From Streptomyces sp. Ncost-T10-10d (GTDB lineage Bacteria; Actinomycetota; Actinomycetes; Streptomycetales; Streptomycetaceae): a stretch of 41,957 bases of DNA. Made by a program: the position numbers and the translations under genes. Shown piece after piece: positions 17,790 through 26,826 of this stretch. The notes below the pieces were generated by a model. It was given only the letters and a program-made list of their open reading frames with translations, searched no databases and was not told where the DNA came from. Position 1 is the stretch's first letter; every line of letters starts with the position of its first letter. Location: contig NZ_FMDF01000015.1 of NCBI RefSeq assembly GCF_900091955.1, positions 1-41,957 on the forward strand, written 5' to 3'.

Positions 17790-18881
17790 GTGCGCGAAAG
17801 TGCTGCTGAACGCCATGACCGACTGCTGGGGCTGGTACGGGAACGGGGCTCGGCCCGGGTTTCGGATCTGGCCTCGCAGCTGGGGGTATCTCCCGTCACG
17901 GTGCGCCGGGACGTGGAGGAGCTGGCCGGCCGGGGCCTGCTCGACCGGGTCCACGGCTCGGTGTCCTGGCCGCAGGACGCCACCCCCGCCGCCGCGGGGC
18001 CCGGCGGCACCGGCCTGGTCCTCGGCATGCTCGCGCCCTCGTCGACCTACTACTTCGCCGAGGTCATCCGTGGGGCTCACGAGGCCGCGGCCAGGGCGGG
18101 TGCCCGGCTGATCCTGCGGATCTCCGACTACCGGCCGCAGGAGGACCACGCCCGCACCGAGGGCCTGCTCTCCGCGGGCGCCGAGGGGCTGCTGGTCGCG
18201 CCGGGCTGGCAGCACCCCGGCGACCCCGCCGCGTTCGGCGGCTGGATCGCCTCGCTGCCCGTGCCGACCGTCCTGCTGGAGCGCAGGCCCACCGCGGGCT
18301 CCCCGCTGGACGACCTGGACCGGGTCTGCTCGGACCATGCGCACGGGGTGCTGCTCGCCGTACGCCACCTGGTGGATCTCGGGCACGGGGCGCCGCTGCT
18401 GATGGCCCGGGCGGACTCCCCGACCGCCGTCGCGGTGCGATCCGGGTACGAGGAGGCCCTGGCCGTGCTCGGGCTGCGCACACCGCAGGACGTGATCGAT
18501 TCCGTACCGGCCGAACTCGCTCCGGACGCGTTCGAACAGGCCGTGCAGGCGCTGCGTGAGGCGGTCCACTCGGGGGTGGCGACGGCGGCGCTGATCCACA
18601 ACGACGTGGACGCGATCCAGGTGGTGCAGCGCCTGGCCGAGCTGGGCGTACGGGTGCCGGACGATCTGGCGCTGATCGCGTACGACGACGAGGTGGCGGC
18701 CCTCGCGGACACCCCGCTCACGGCGGTGGCACCGCCCAAGCGCGAAGTGGGCCGCCATGCGACGGAACTGCTGGTGGAACGACTCGGCCACCAGGGCGCG
18801 GACACGCCCCGGCGTCATCTGACGCTGCTCCCGCAGTTGCGGGTCCGGGACTCGTGCGGAGCCCCCTCTCCCAAGCCGTGA
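17790..18881 (+). CDS. DeoR-type HTH / LacI-type sugar-binding hybrid regulator
   Basis: 363 residues, GTG start. The N-terminal winged helix is DeoR-like (ERHDRLLGLVRERGSARVSD, then VSPVTVRRDVEELAGRGLL). The rest is a periplasmic-binding-protein-like domain as in LacI/GalR (LVLGMLAPSSTYYFAEVIRG, ALIHNDVDAIQVVQRLAELG, VPDDLALIAYDDEVAAL). The hybrid architecture occurs in actinobacterial carbohydrate clusters and binds a sugar or sugar breakdown product. It probably controls the flanking beta-helix gene and the importer operon through TGATCGAA/TTCGATCA sites. The importer starts 197 bp downstream. Confidence 0.9.
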   Translation: MRESAAERHDRLLGLVRERGSARVSDLASQLGVSPVTVRRDVEELAGRGLLDRVHGSVSWPQDATPAAAGPGGTGLVLGMLAPSSTYYFAEVIRGAHEAAARAGARLILRISDYRPQEDHARTEGLLSAGAEGLLVAPGWQHPGDPAAFGGWIASLPVPTVLLERRPTAGSPLDDLDRVCSDHAHGVLLAVRHLVDLGHGAPLLMARADSPTAVAVRSGYEEALAVLGLRTPQDVIDSVPAELAPDAFEQAVQALREAVHSGVATAALIHNDVDAIQVVQRLAELGVRVPDDLALIAYDDEVAALADTPLTAVAPPKREVGRHATELLVERLGHQGADTPRRHLTLLPQLRVRDSCGAPSPKP

Positions 18882-18973
18882 AGCAAGCATCGAAGCCCGC
18901 TTGAAGCAGGCGTTCTCGCGGCCTCGCGGACCCCTCTCGCGGGGGCATTCCACCAGCTTCCGTACGTAACTTA

Positions 18974-18994
18974 TTTGATCTTTTTTCGATCAAT
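18974..18994. promoter_or_regulatory. Second operator, TTTGATC-N6-7-CGATCAA, upstream of the ABC importer
   Basis: TTGATC (18975-18980) and GATCAA (18988-18993) are inverted around TTTTTTC. The right half, TTCGATCA, is identical to the half-site found upstream of the beta-helix gene. It lies just upstream of the putative -35 of the importer promoter, a position more usual for activation than simple blocking. Confidence 0.6.
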
Positions 18995-19007
18995 CGCTCT
19001 TTCGCTC

Positions 19008-19036
19008 TTGACTTCGGTCACGGCTGGTCCAAGGAT
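19008..19036 (+). promoter_or_regulatory. Putative promoter of the ABC importer operon (TTGACT-N17-AAGGAT)
   Basis: TTGACT (19008-19013) followed after 17 bases by AAGGAT (19031-19036) resembles the principal-sigma promoter, with a weak first -10 base. Start of transcription would fall near 19043, about 35 bases before the GTG. The surrounding 18882-19007 has no gene; it holds the operator and GAAGC-containing short repeats. Confidence 0.4.
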
Positions 19037-19078
19037 CACGGCCAACGCCAATGTCGTCGCCTGTTCAGGAGCCTCGCT

Positions 19079-20407
19079 GTGAGCCGCAGTTCGAGCAGAA
19101 CGTCCCTCGCCGTAGTCGGCGCCGCCACCGCCCTCGCCGTTCTCACGGCCTGTGGCGGCAGCGGCGACGACAGTGCTGCCGCCGGAAGCGACGGCAAGCC
19201 CGTCAGCATCACCTTCTGGGGCTGGGCCAAGGGGTCCAAGGAGGTCGTTGACGCGTTCAACGCCTCGCACAAGAACATCAAGGTGGTGTACGAGGAGATC
19301 CCGTCCGGCAACGCGGGCGGCTACGCCAAGATCTCCAACGCGGTGAAGGCGGGCAACGCCCCCGATCTGGTCTCCATCGAGTACCCGCAGCTTCCGGAGT
19401 ACGTCAGTCAGGGCGCGCTCCAGGACATCGGCCAGTACTTCACCGACGACATCAAGAAGAAGCTGCTGCCGCAGGCGGTCGAGCTGACGACGCTCGGCGG
19501 CAAGAACTGGGCCGTCCCGTTCGACGCCTCGCCGCAGTCCTTCTACTACCGCAAGGACCTGTTCGAGAAGTACGGCGTCGAGGTCCCCAAGACCTGGGAC
19601 GAGTTCCGCAAGGCCGCCGAGAAGATCAAGAAGGCCGACAAGAAGGCCCGTATCGGCACCTTCTTCCCCGATGACCCGACCACGTTCCAGGCGATGGCCT
19701 GGCAGGCCGGCGCCCAGTGGTACAAGCCCGAGGGCGACACCTGGAAGGTCAGCACGGCCGACGCGGCCACCAACAAGGTCGCCGACTACTGGCAGGGCCT
19801 GCTCGACGACGACCTGATCCGCGCCAACGCCTCGTTCAGCCCCGAGTGGACCAACTCCCTGAAGAACGGCGGCACCGTCGGCTACCTCGGCGCCGCCTGG
19901 GGCGCGGGCGTCCTCAAGGGCACGCTGCCCGAGCAGAGCGGGAAGTGGGCCGTCGCCCCGATGCCCAGCTGGGACGGCAAGCCGGCCAGCGGCATGCTCG
20001 GCGGCTCCACCTTCGCGGTGACGAAGACCAGCAAGAAGGCCGAGGCCGCGGTCGAGTTCGCCACCTGGATGTCGACCACCGAGGAAGGCATCAAGGCACG
20101 GATCGAGTCCGGCACTTCGAGCGCCTTCCCGGCCGCGGCGGCGCTGCGCCCGGTGGCGCAGAAGTCCTTCGACGCCGGCTTCTACGGCGGCGAGGACATC
20201 TACCAGGTGTTCGAGGGCGCCGCAACGTCCATCGGCCCGAACTGGAGCTGGGGCCCGACGACCGGCACGACGAACACCACGATCAAGGACCAGTTCGGCA
20301 AGGTGGCCAGCGGCGGCACCACCATCAAGGACGCGGTCAAGGCCGGGCACGACGCCACGGTCACCGAGCTGAAGAAGCGCGGTCTGAAGGTCGAGGACGC
20401 AGGCTGA
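19079..20407 (+). CDS. ABC transporter substrate-binding lipoprotein, CUT1 sugar family
   Basis: 442 residues, GTG 19079 with CAGGAG upstream. A lipoprotein signal peptide ends at lipobox LTAC (Cys25). The mature protein is a cluster D-I solute-binding protein (VSITFWGWAKGSKEVVDAFNASH; FDASPQSFYYRKDLFEKYGVEVPKTW split over the family-typical region; GGSTFAVTKTSKKAEAAVEFATW). Such proteins bind oligosaccharides or related sugars at the outer face of the membrane. The stop overlaps the next start (TGATG), so it is the first gene of a translationally coupled operon. Confidence 0.93.
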   Translation: MSRSSSRTSLAVVGAATALAVLTACGGSGDDSAAAGSDGKPVSITFWGWAKGSKEVVDAFNASHKNIKVVYEEIPSGNAGGYAKISNAVKAGNAPDLVSIEYPQLPEYVSQGALQDIGQYFTDDIKKKLLPQAVELTTLGGKNWAVPFDASPQSFYYRKDLFEKYGVEVPKTWDEFRKAAEKIKKADKKARIGTFFPDDPTTFQAMAWQAGAQWYKPEGDTWKVSTADAATNKVADYWQGLLDDDLIRANASFSPEWTNSLKNGGTVGYLGAAWGAGVLKGTLPEQSGKWAVAPMPSWDGKPASGMLGGSTFAVTKTSKKAEAAVEFATWMSTTEEGIKARIESGTSSAFPAAAALRPVAQKSFDAGFYGGEDIYQVFEGAATSIGPNWSWGPTTGTTNTTIKDQFGKVASGGTTIKDAVKAGHDATVTELKKRGLKVEDAG

Positions 20408-21300
20408 TGAAGCGCGCCCGGACGACCAGAGCCGCCGCCATCCTGCTGGGTCCCTTCTTCGTACTGTTCACCGTGGCCATGGTGCTGCCGATCGGATACG
20501 CGGTCTGGCTCAGCCTGTTCACCGAGAAGCAGTCCGGCCTGGGCTTCGGCGGCACCGAGACCGTCTTCAGCGGACTCGACAACTACACGGCGGCCCTGGG
20601 CGACCGGGCGTTCCGCGAGGGCTTCGGCGTACTCCTCGGATACTGCCTGTTCTACATTCCGCTGCTGCTCATCGGGGCCCTCGCCCTCGCCCTGCTGCTG
20701 GACTCCGCACTGGCCCGCGCCCGCCGGTTCTTCCAGCTCGCGCTCTTCCTGCCGCATGCCGTGCCCGGCATCATCGCCGCGCTGATCTGGGTCTACCTCT
20801 ACACACCCCAGCTCAGCCCGGTGGTCAGCGCCATGGAGTCCGGCGGAATCGGCTTCGACTTCTTCTCGCCCGAGGGCGCCCTCCCCTCCATCGTCAACAT
20901 CGCCCTGTGGGAGTGGCTCGGCTACAACATGGTGATCTTCTATGCCGCGCTGCAGGCGATCGACCGCTCCGTACTCGAAGCGGCCACGGTCGACGGGGCC
21001 GGTGCCTGGCGCGTCGCGCTCAGCATCAAGGTCCCGCTGATCCGCGCCTCGGTCGTGATGGTCGCGCTGTTCACGGTCATCGGCTCGCTCCAGTTGTTCA
21101 CCGAGCCGCTGATCCTCAACAAGGGGACCGGTTCCGCCGTCTCCTCCACCTGGACGCCGAACATGTATGCGTACACCGCGGCCTTCGAACGCAACGACTA
21201 CGGTCTCGCCGCGGCCGCCTCCATCCTGCTGGCGCTCACGGCCGCGCTGCTGTCCTTCGTCGTCACCCGCTTCACCGGCCGGAAGGGCAAGAAAGCATGA
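20407..21300 (+). CDS. ABC sugar transporter permease, CUT1 (MalF-like)
   Basis: 297 residues with six hydrophobic segments, beginning AAAILLGPFFVLFTVAMVLP. The EAA loop that docks the ATPase reads LEAATVDGAGAWRVALSIKVPL. Start and stop overlap the neighbours by one and four bases (TGATG and ATGA), showing translational coupling. It forms the transmembrane channel with the next gene. Confidence 0.94.
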   Translation: MKRARTTRAAAILLGPFFVLFTVAMVLPIGYAVWLSLFTEKQSGLGFGGTETVFSGLDNYTAALGDRAFREGFGVLLGYCLFYIPLLLIGALALALLLDSALARARRFFQLALFLPHAVPGIIAALIWVYLYTPQLSPVVSAMESGGIGFDFFSPEGALPSIVNIALWEWLGYNMVIFYAALQAIDRSVLEAATVDGAGAWRVALSIKVPLIRASVVMVALFTVIGSLQLFTEPLILNKGTGSAVSSTWTPNMYAYTAAFERNDYGLAAAASILLALTAALLSFVVTRFTGRKGKKA

Positions 21301-22151
21301 ACTCCCCCGCCTCCCGCGGCCGCTGGATGTCGAAGACCGCCGTCAACGGCTTCCTTCTGCTCGCCGTCGTCTACATGCTCTTCCCCCTCGTCTGGCTGGT
21401 CACCGCCGCCACGAAGGACACCGGCGGTCTGCTCGCGGGCAACGCCTTCTCCTTCGAGGGCTTCAACCTCGGCGAGAATCTGTCGAACCTGGCCTCCTAC
21501 GGCGACGGCATCTACTTCCGCTGGTACCTCAACAGCCTCTTCTACGCGGGCGGCGGGGCGATCGTCTGTTCGCTGATCTGTGTCGCCGCGGGGTACGCCT
21601 TCGACAAGTACGAATTCCGGGGCAAGGAGAAGCTGTTCGGCCTCGTGCTGATGGGCGTGCTCGTCCCCACCACCGCACTCGCTCTGCCGATGTATCTCCT
21701 GGCCTCCAAGACCGGCCTGGTCAACACCTACTGGTCCGTGCTGATCCCGGTGCTCGTCAATCCGTTCGGCGTGTATCTCGCCAGGGTGTTCAGCACCGGC
21801 TACATACCGAACGAGGCCCTGGAGGCCGCCCGTATCGACGGGGCCGGCGAACTGCGCGTCTTCTGGTCCATCGGACTGCGCATGGTCATGCCGGGCTTCG
21901 TGACCGTCTTCCTCTTCCAGTTCACCGCGATCTGGAACAACTTCTTCCTCCCCCTCGTGATGCTCTCGGACCGCAAGCTCTTCCCGCTGAGCCTCGGTCT
22001 GTACTCCTGGAACACCAACACCCACGGCGAGCCGAGCTTCTATCCGCTCGTCGTCACCGGCTCCCTCCTAGCCGTCATCCCGCTCATCGTCGCCTTCGTC
22101 TCGCTGCAGCGGCACTGGAAGGCCGGTCTGACCGCCGGCAGCGTCAAGTGA
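21297..22151 (+). CDS. ABC sugar transporter permease, CUT1 (MalG-like)
   Basis: 284 residues, start overlapping the previous stop as ATGA. It has six hydrophobic segments and the EAA loop ALEAARIDGAGELRVFWSIGL. No ATPase gene follows; in Streptomyces many CUT1 importers share the multitasking ATPase MsiK encoded elsewhere, which is the likely arrangement here. Confidence 0.94.
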   Translation: MNSPASRGRWMSKTAVNGFLLLAVVYMLFPLVWLVTAATKDTGGLLAGNAFSFEGFNLGENLSNLASYGDGIYFRWYLNSLFYAGGGAIVCSLICVAAGYAFDKYEFRGKEKLFGLVLMGVLVPTTALALPMYLLASKTGLVNTYWSVLIPVLVNPFGVYLARVFSTGYIPNEALEAARIDGAGELRVFWSIGLRMVMPGFVTVFLFQFTAIWNNFFLPLVMLSDRKLFPLSLGLYSWNTNTHGEPSFYPLVVTGSLLAVIPLIVAFVSLQRHWKAGLTAGSVK

Positions 22152-22186
22152 CTCTCACGCGAGACCTGAGGAGTACGAGTTCCACC

Positions 22187-23215
22187 ATGCCCCACGCCAC
22201 TGACAACCGGCCGACGGCCCTGCTCGCGATGGGCCCCGGCATCGCCGGACGCCTCCTCGCCGACCGCCACCGCACCCGGCTGGCCACCCTCACCCGTACC
22301 GATCCGCACCTCGTCGCCCACGACCTGGCCGACCCGACGCCCGAGGTGGCCGCCGCGCTCGCCGATGCCGAGGTGCTGTTCACCTGCTGGGGTGCGACGC
22401 CGCTCACCGCCGAGGTGCTGGCGGCCGCGCCCCGGCTGCGGGCCGTGGTGCACGCGGCCGGCTCCGTGAAGCACCACATCACGGACGCCTGCTGGGAACG
22501 CGGGATCGCCGTCACCTCGGCGGCCGGGGCCAACGCGCTGCCGGTCGCCGAATTCACGCTCGCCACGATCCTCTTCGCGGGCAAGCGCATCCTGCACTCC
22601 GCGGATCGCTATCGCGCCCTGCGCACCGATCACGACTGGCTCGCGGAGCTCGACGGCTGCGGCAACTACCGCCGTACGGTCGGCATCGTCGGCGCCTCCC
22701 GCATCGGCCGCCGCGTGATCGAGCTGCTGCGCCCCTTCGACCTGGACGTCCTGCTGTACGACCCGTACGTGGACGGTCCGGAGGCGACGCGGCTCGGTGT
22801 ACGGCTCACCCCGCTCGACGAGCTGTGCGCCAGCAGCTCGGTCGTGTCGGTGCACGCGCCGCAGCTCCCGGAGACGCACCACATGATCGGCGCCGCGCAG
22901 TTGTCGGCCATGGCGACCGGGACGACGCTGATCAACACGGCCCGGGGATCGCTGATCGACGAGGAGGCACTGCTGCCCGAGCTGACCACCGGGCGGCTGC
23001 ACGCGGTGCTGGATGTGACGGAGCCCGAACTTCCGCCCGCGCACTCGCCGTTGTACGACCTTCCGAATGTGCTGCTCACTCCACATGTCGCGGGTTCGCT
23101 GGGCGATGAGCTGCACCGGATGGCCGACCAGGCGCTGGACGAGATGGAGCGGTTCGCGGCCGGCCTGCCCTTCGCGGACCCGGTCCGGGCGGGGGCGCTG
23201 CCGCGCTCGGCGTGA
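22187..23215 (+). CDS. D-isomer specific 2-hydroxyacid dehydrogenase
   Basis: 342 residues, ATG 22187 with GAGGAGT upstream and only 35 bases after the permease stop, so probably in the same operon. The NAD-binding motif is slightly atypical (GIVGASRIGRRVIELL). Catalytic Arg (INTARGSLID), Glu (DVTEPELPP) and His (LTPHVAGS) are all present. It reduces or oxidises a 2-keto/2-hydroxy acid. In this setting it may process a sugar acid or keto-acid derived from the imported glycan. Confidence 0.9.
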   Translation: MPHATDNRPTALLAMGPGIAGRLLADRHRTRLATLTRTDPHLVAHDLADPTPEVAAALADAEVLFTCWGATPLTAEVLAAAPRLRAVVHAAGSVKHHITDACWERGIAVTSAAGANALPVAEFTLATILFAGKRILHSADRYRALRTDHDWLAELDGCGNYRRTVGIVGASRIGRRVIELLRPFDLDVLLYDPYVDGPEATRLGVRLTPLDELCASSSVVSVHAPQLPETHHMIGAAQLSAMATGTTLINTARGSLIDEEALLPELTTGRLHAVLDVTEPELPPAHSPLYDLPNVLLTPHVAGSLGDELHRMADQALDEMERFAAGLPFADPVRAGALPRSA

Positions 23216-23707
23216 CGGCGGGCTTTGTCCCCTGCCCGCTCCTTCCCGATGTGCGTGAGCAGGCAGGTGGTGGCATCCCTGTGACCGGTTGATCGCCCTG
23301 GGCGGGAGGAGACCGGTCAGCGCGGTCGACTCCCGGGCCGTCGCCCCGACAGTTTCCGTGAACCCGCGGGCTGTCCACCTTCTCCGGTCCGGGATCAGTG
23401 GATCGACGATCTCGCAGCCGAGGACGACGCGGGCATCGGGGCATGGTGCCGACCCTGCGACGCCGACGGTCGAGCCCGGGCTCGAACGCGGCGAACAGGC
23501 GGTATGCCCACGCTCACGTCCATGCTGCTCTCGCCTTCGGCCTCACTGCCGAGGCAGTGGGGCCCGAATCCGGTCCGTGTCCCGCGACCACGCGCGAGCG
23601 GCCGCACATGCTCCACGTCCACCACGTCCACCACGTCCGCGGGAACGAGCGGCCCACACCACGCACAGCGTGCACCACCGTCGCTCGACGCCTGGCCGGG
23701 CACCGCC
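23216..23707. other. Non-coding stretch between the sugar cassette and groEL
   Basis: About 490 bases without a credible gene. Several frames are open in both directions, but none has a good ribosome binding site plus family-like composition. The stretch contains three 9-bp units CCACGTCCA at 23613-23639. It could be a decayed remnant at the edge of the accessory cassette or an untranslated region. Confidence 0.5.
23613..23639. repeat. Short tandem repeat, three 9-bp CCACGTCCA units
   Basis: Two exact copies and a third with a final G form a 27-base tandem array. It is too short to be a CRISPR, and nothing shows it is functional. Confidence 0.8.
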
Positions 23708-23742
23708 GAGGCCCGGTACCCCGCGACGGGGTACCGGGCCTC
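23708..23742 (-). terminator. Strong terminator downstream of groEL
   Basis: GAGGCCCGGTACCCCG and CGGGGTACCGGGCCTC form a perfect 16-bp stem with loop CGA. It lies 22 bases beyond the groEL stop. It would also stop forward transcripts entering from the sugar operon. Confidence 0.9.
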
Positions 23743-23764
23743 AGTGGCTGGGTGGAGCTACGGG

Positions 23765-25408
<1,644 letters not shown>

Positions 25409-25417
25409 TCAAACGAA

Positions 25418-25467
25418 CTGCGCCCCCGACCACCCGGCTGGTTATTCGCAGGGGGCCAGGGGCGCAG
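25418..25467 (-). promoter_or_regulatory. Intercistronic hairpin between groES and groEL
   Basis: CTGCGCCCC (25418-25426) pairs with GGGGCGCAG (25459-25467), and further pairing is possible inside. It lies in the 99-base gap between the groES stop and the groEL start. A hairpin here could act as an RNA-processing or partial termination element that sets the groES:groEL ratio. Confidence 0.5.
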
Positions 25468-25489
25468 AACACAAGCAAACGTGGGTGAA

Positions 25490-25798
25490 TTACTTCTCGA
25501 TGATCGCGAGAACGTCGCGAGCCGAGAGGACGAGGTACTCCTCGCCGTTGTACTTCACCTCGGTGCCGCCGTACTTGCTGTACAGCACGACGTCGCCGGT
25601 CTTGACGTCGAGCGGAAGGCGCTCGCCGTTCTCGAAGCGGCCCGGGCCCACGGCCAGGACGACGCCCTCCTGGGGCTTCTCCTTGGCGGTGTCCGGAATG
25701 ACCAGGCCGGAGGCCGTGGTCTGCTCGGCGTCGAGCGGCTGGACCACAATGCGGTCCTCGAGCGGCTTGATCGCAACCTTGGTGCTGGCGGTCGACAC
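25490..25798 (-). CDS. groES: 10-kDa co-chaperonin GroES
   Basis: 102 residues from GTG 25798, the usual length. The family core is seen in [26 protein letters not shown] (split here for description), the mobile-loop region and [24 protein letters not shown]. It forms the heptameric lid of the GroEL chamber. Two CIRCE elements lie 106-180 bp upstream, so transcription should be repressed by HrcA and induced by heat. Confidence 0.97.
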   Translation of the reverse strand: MSTASTKVAIKPLEDRIVVQPLDAEQTTASGLVIPDTAKEKPQEGVVLAVGPGRFENGERLPLDVKTGDVVLYSKYGGTEVKYNGEEYLVLSARDVLAIIEK

Positions 25799-25903
25799 GA
25801 TCCGGTCTCCCCCTTCGGAGATCTCACGGGGTTAAGAGTCTTTGGGTGGCGACCAGGTGGATCCGTCGTCGCGGGTGCCGGACCTGCCAGTCGCACAGTA
25901 CTG

Positions 25904-25930
25904 CTGGCACTCTCCAGTGGTGAGTGCCAG
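25904..25930. promoter_or_regulatory. CIRCE element 1 (HrcA operator) upstream of groES
   Basis: CTGGCACTC-N9-GAGTGCCAG is a perfect 9-9-9 inverted repeat close to the CIRCE consensus TTAGCACTC-N9-GAGTGCTAA. Confidence 0.92.
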
Positions 25931-25950
25931 CACCGAGACTATGACCGGGA

Positions 25951-25977
25951 TTAGCACTCGGTCAAGCGGAGTGCCAA
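25951..25977. promoter_or_regulatory. CIRCE element 2 (HrcA operator) upstream of groES
   Basis: TTAGCACTC-N9-GAGTGCCAA matches the CIRCE consensus at 17 of 18 arm positions. The two CIRCE copies are 47 bp apart centre to centre, in the 288-bp groES/forward-gene divergent region. Confidence 0.95.
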
Positions 25978-26086
25978 TTCAGCCAGTCGTGGCGTCATGC
26001 GGGCCCCGCTCGCGCACGGTGCGACGGGGCGCCCGTCGCATGCGACAGTCCGGACAACGCAACGGTCCGGACAACATAGAGGCAAC

Positions 26087-26608
26087 GTGGGGACGGACCG
26101 TACCGTTCCGTACGACCGTGGGTCGGTGCTCGAACCTCCGTACCAGCCGTCGAACCCGCTCCCGCATCGCCCCTCGGCCGCGCAGGACTCCTCGCGCCCC
26201 GTGAACGGCTGCCTCGACGTGCTGCTGGGTCTGCTGCTGGTGGTCCTGGAGGGGCTGATCTGCGCAGCCGCCGCCTATTACCTGACCTTCTCGCAGTGGG
26301 ACCCCGACGGCCAGGAGTCGACGGAGCCGCCGCCGATGGACTGGACGCCCGTCCTCGTCTTCGGCGCGATCGCCGTGGTGATCTGCCTGTTCGCCGTGGT
26401 GCTGATCCGCGCGAACCGGCCCTGGGCGGGCGCGGTCCAGATCCTGGCCGCGCTCCTGCTGTGCGTGGTGACGGCACTGGCCGGGCACGAGGACTACCGC
26501 CGCTCGCACCCTGCACCGGCCTCCACCCCTTCGTACGATCCCGGCCGGTCCGGCCACCAGTGCCTCAGCGGCGGCGACAGCCGCGAGTGCCTGGATTCCG
26601 GCGGCTGA
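26087..26608 (+). CDS. Small membrane protein of unknown function
   Basis: 173 residues from GTG 26087, preferred because AGAGG stands upstream. A second GTG (VLEPPYQPS) about 15 codons on is possible. Three hydrophobic segments are visible: CLDVLLGLLLVVLEGLICAAAAYYL, VLVFGAIAVVICLFAVVLI and AGAVQILAALLLCVVTALA. The C-terminus is polar and ends with two cysteines (HQCLSGGDSREC). No family is recognised. It is divergent from groES. Its 3' end overlaps, in antisense, the end of a reverse-strand lipoprotein gene. Confidence 0.75.
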   Translation: MGTDRTVPYDRGSVLEPPYQPSNPLPHRPSAAQDSSRPVNGCLDVLLGLLLVVLEGLICAAAAYYLTFSQWDPDGQESTEPPPMDWTPVLVFGAIAVVICLFAVVLIRANRPWAGAVQILAALLLCVVTALAGHEDYRRSHPAPASTPSYDPGRSGHQCLSGGDSRECLDSGG

Positions 26609-26826
26609 CGGCAGGCGGTGACGACCGGCGACCCCGGCTCCCCGTGATCGCCGTGCGAATGCGCCTGCGGGCCCGCCGCGGGGCTCGGCTTCGGGTGGGT
26701 CACCTTCTGCGCGGCCTTGCGGCCCAGCCGTTCGATCGGGTCCACCGACTGTGCGCATCCGGTGGTGGCGGCCAGCAGCGCACCGGTGGTCAGCAGTCCG
26801 GCGAGCAGCCGATGCGCCCTTCTCAT
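26494..26826 (-). CDS. Small putative lipoprotein, translationally coupled to the deacetylase
   Basis: 110 residues. The ATG at 26826 overlaps the deacetylase stop as ATGA, which argues for real translation. A lipoprotein signal peptide (RRAHRLLAGLLTTGALLAATTGC) precedes a short mature part with VDPIERLGRKAAQKVTH and a His/Gly-rich stretch (HSHGDHGEPG). The last 38 codons overlap the forward membrane-protein gene in antisense, so the natural stop may once have been earlier. Function is unknown; by position it may act with the extracellular deacetylase. Confidence 0.65.
   Translation of the reverse strand: MRRAHRLLAGLLTTGALLAATTGCAQSVDPIERLGRKAAQKVTHPKPSPAAGPQAHSHGDHGEPGSPVVTACRQPPESRHSRLSPPLRHWWPDRPGSYEGVEAGAGCERR

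Noticed and set aside
23613..23639. Tandem CCACGTCCA units as a CRISPR
   Set aside because: There are no spacers, only three 9-bp units, and no cas genes are nearby.
23590..23690. His-rich forward frame (HMLHVHHVHHV) as a histidine-operon leader peptide
   Set aside because: No histidine biosynthesis gene follows, the next gene is on the other strand, and the run comes from the CCACGTCCA repeat.
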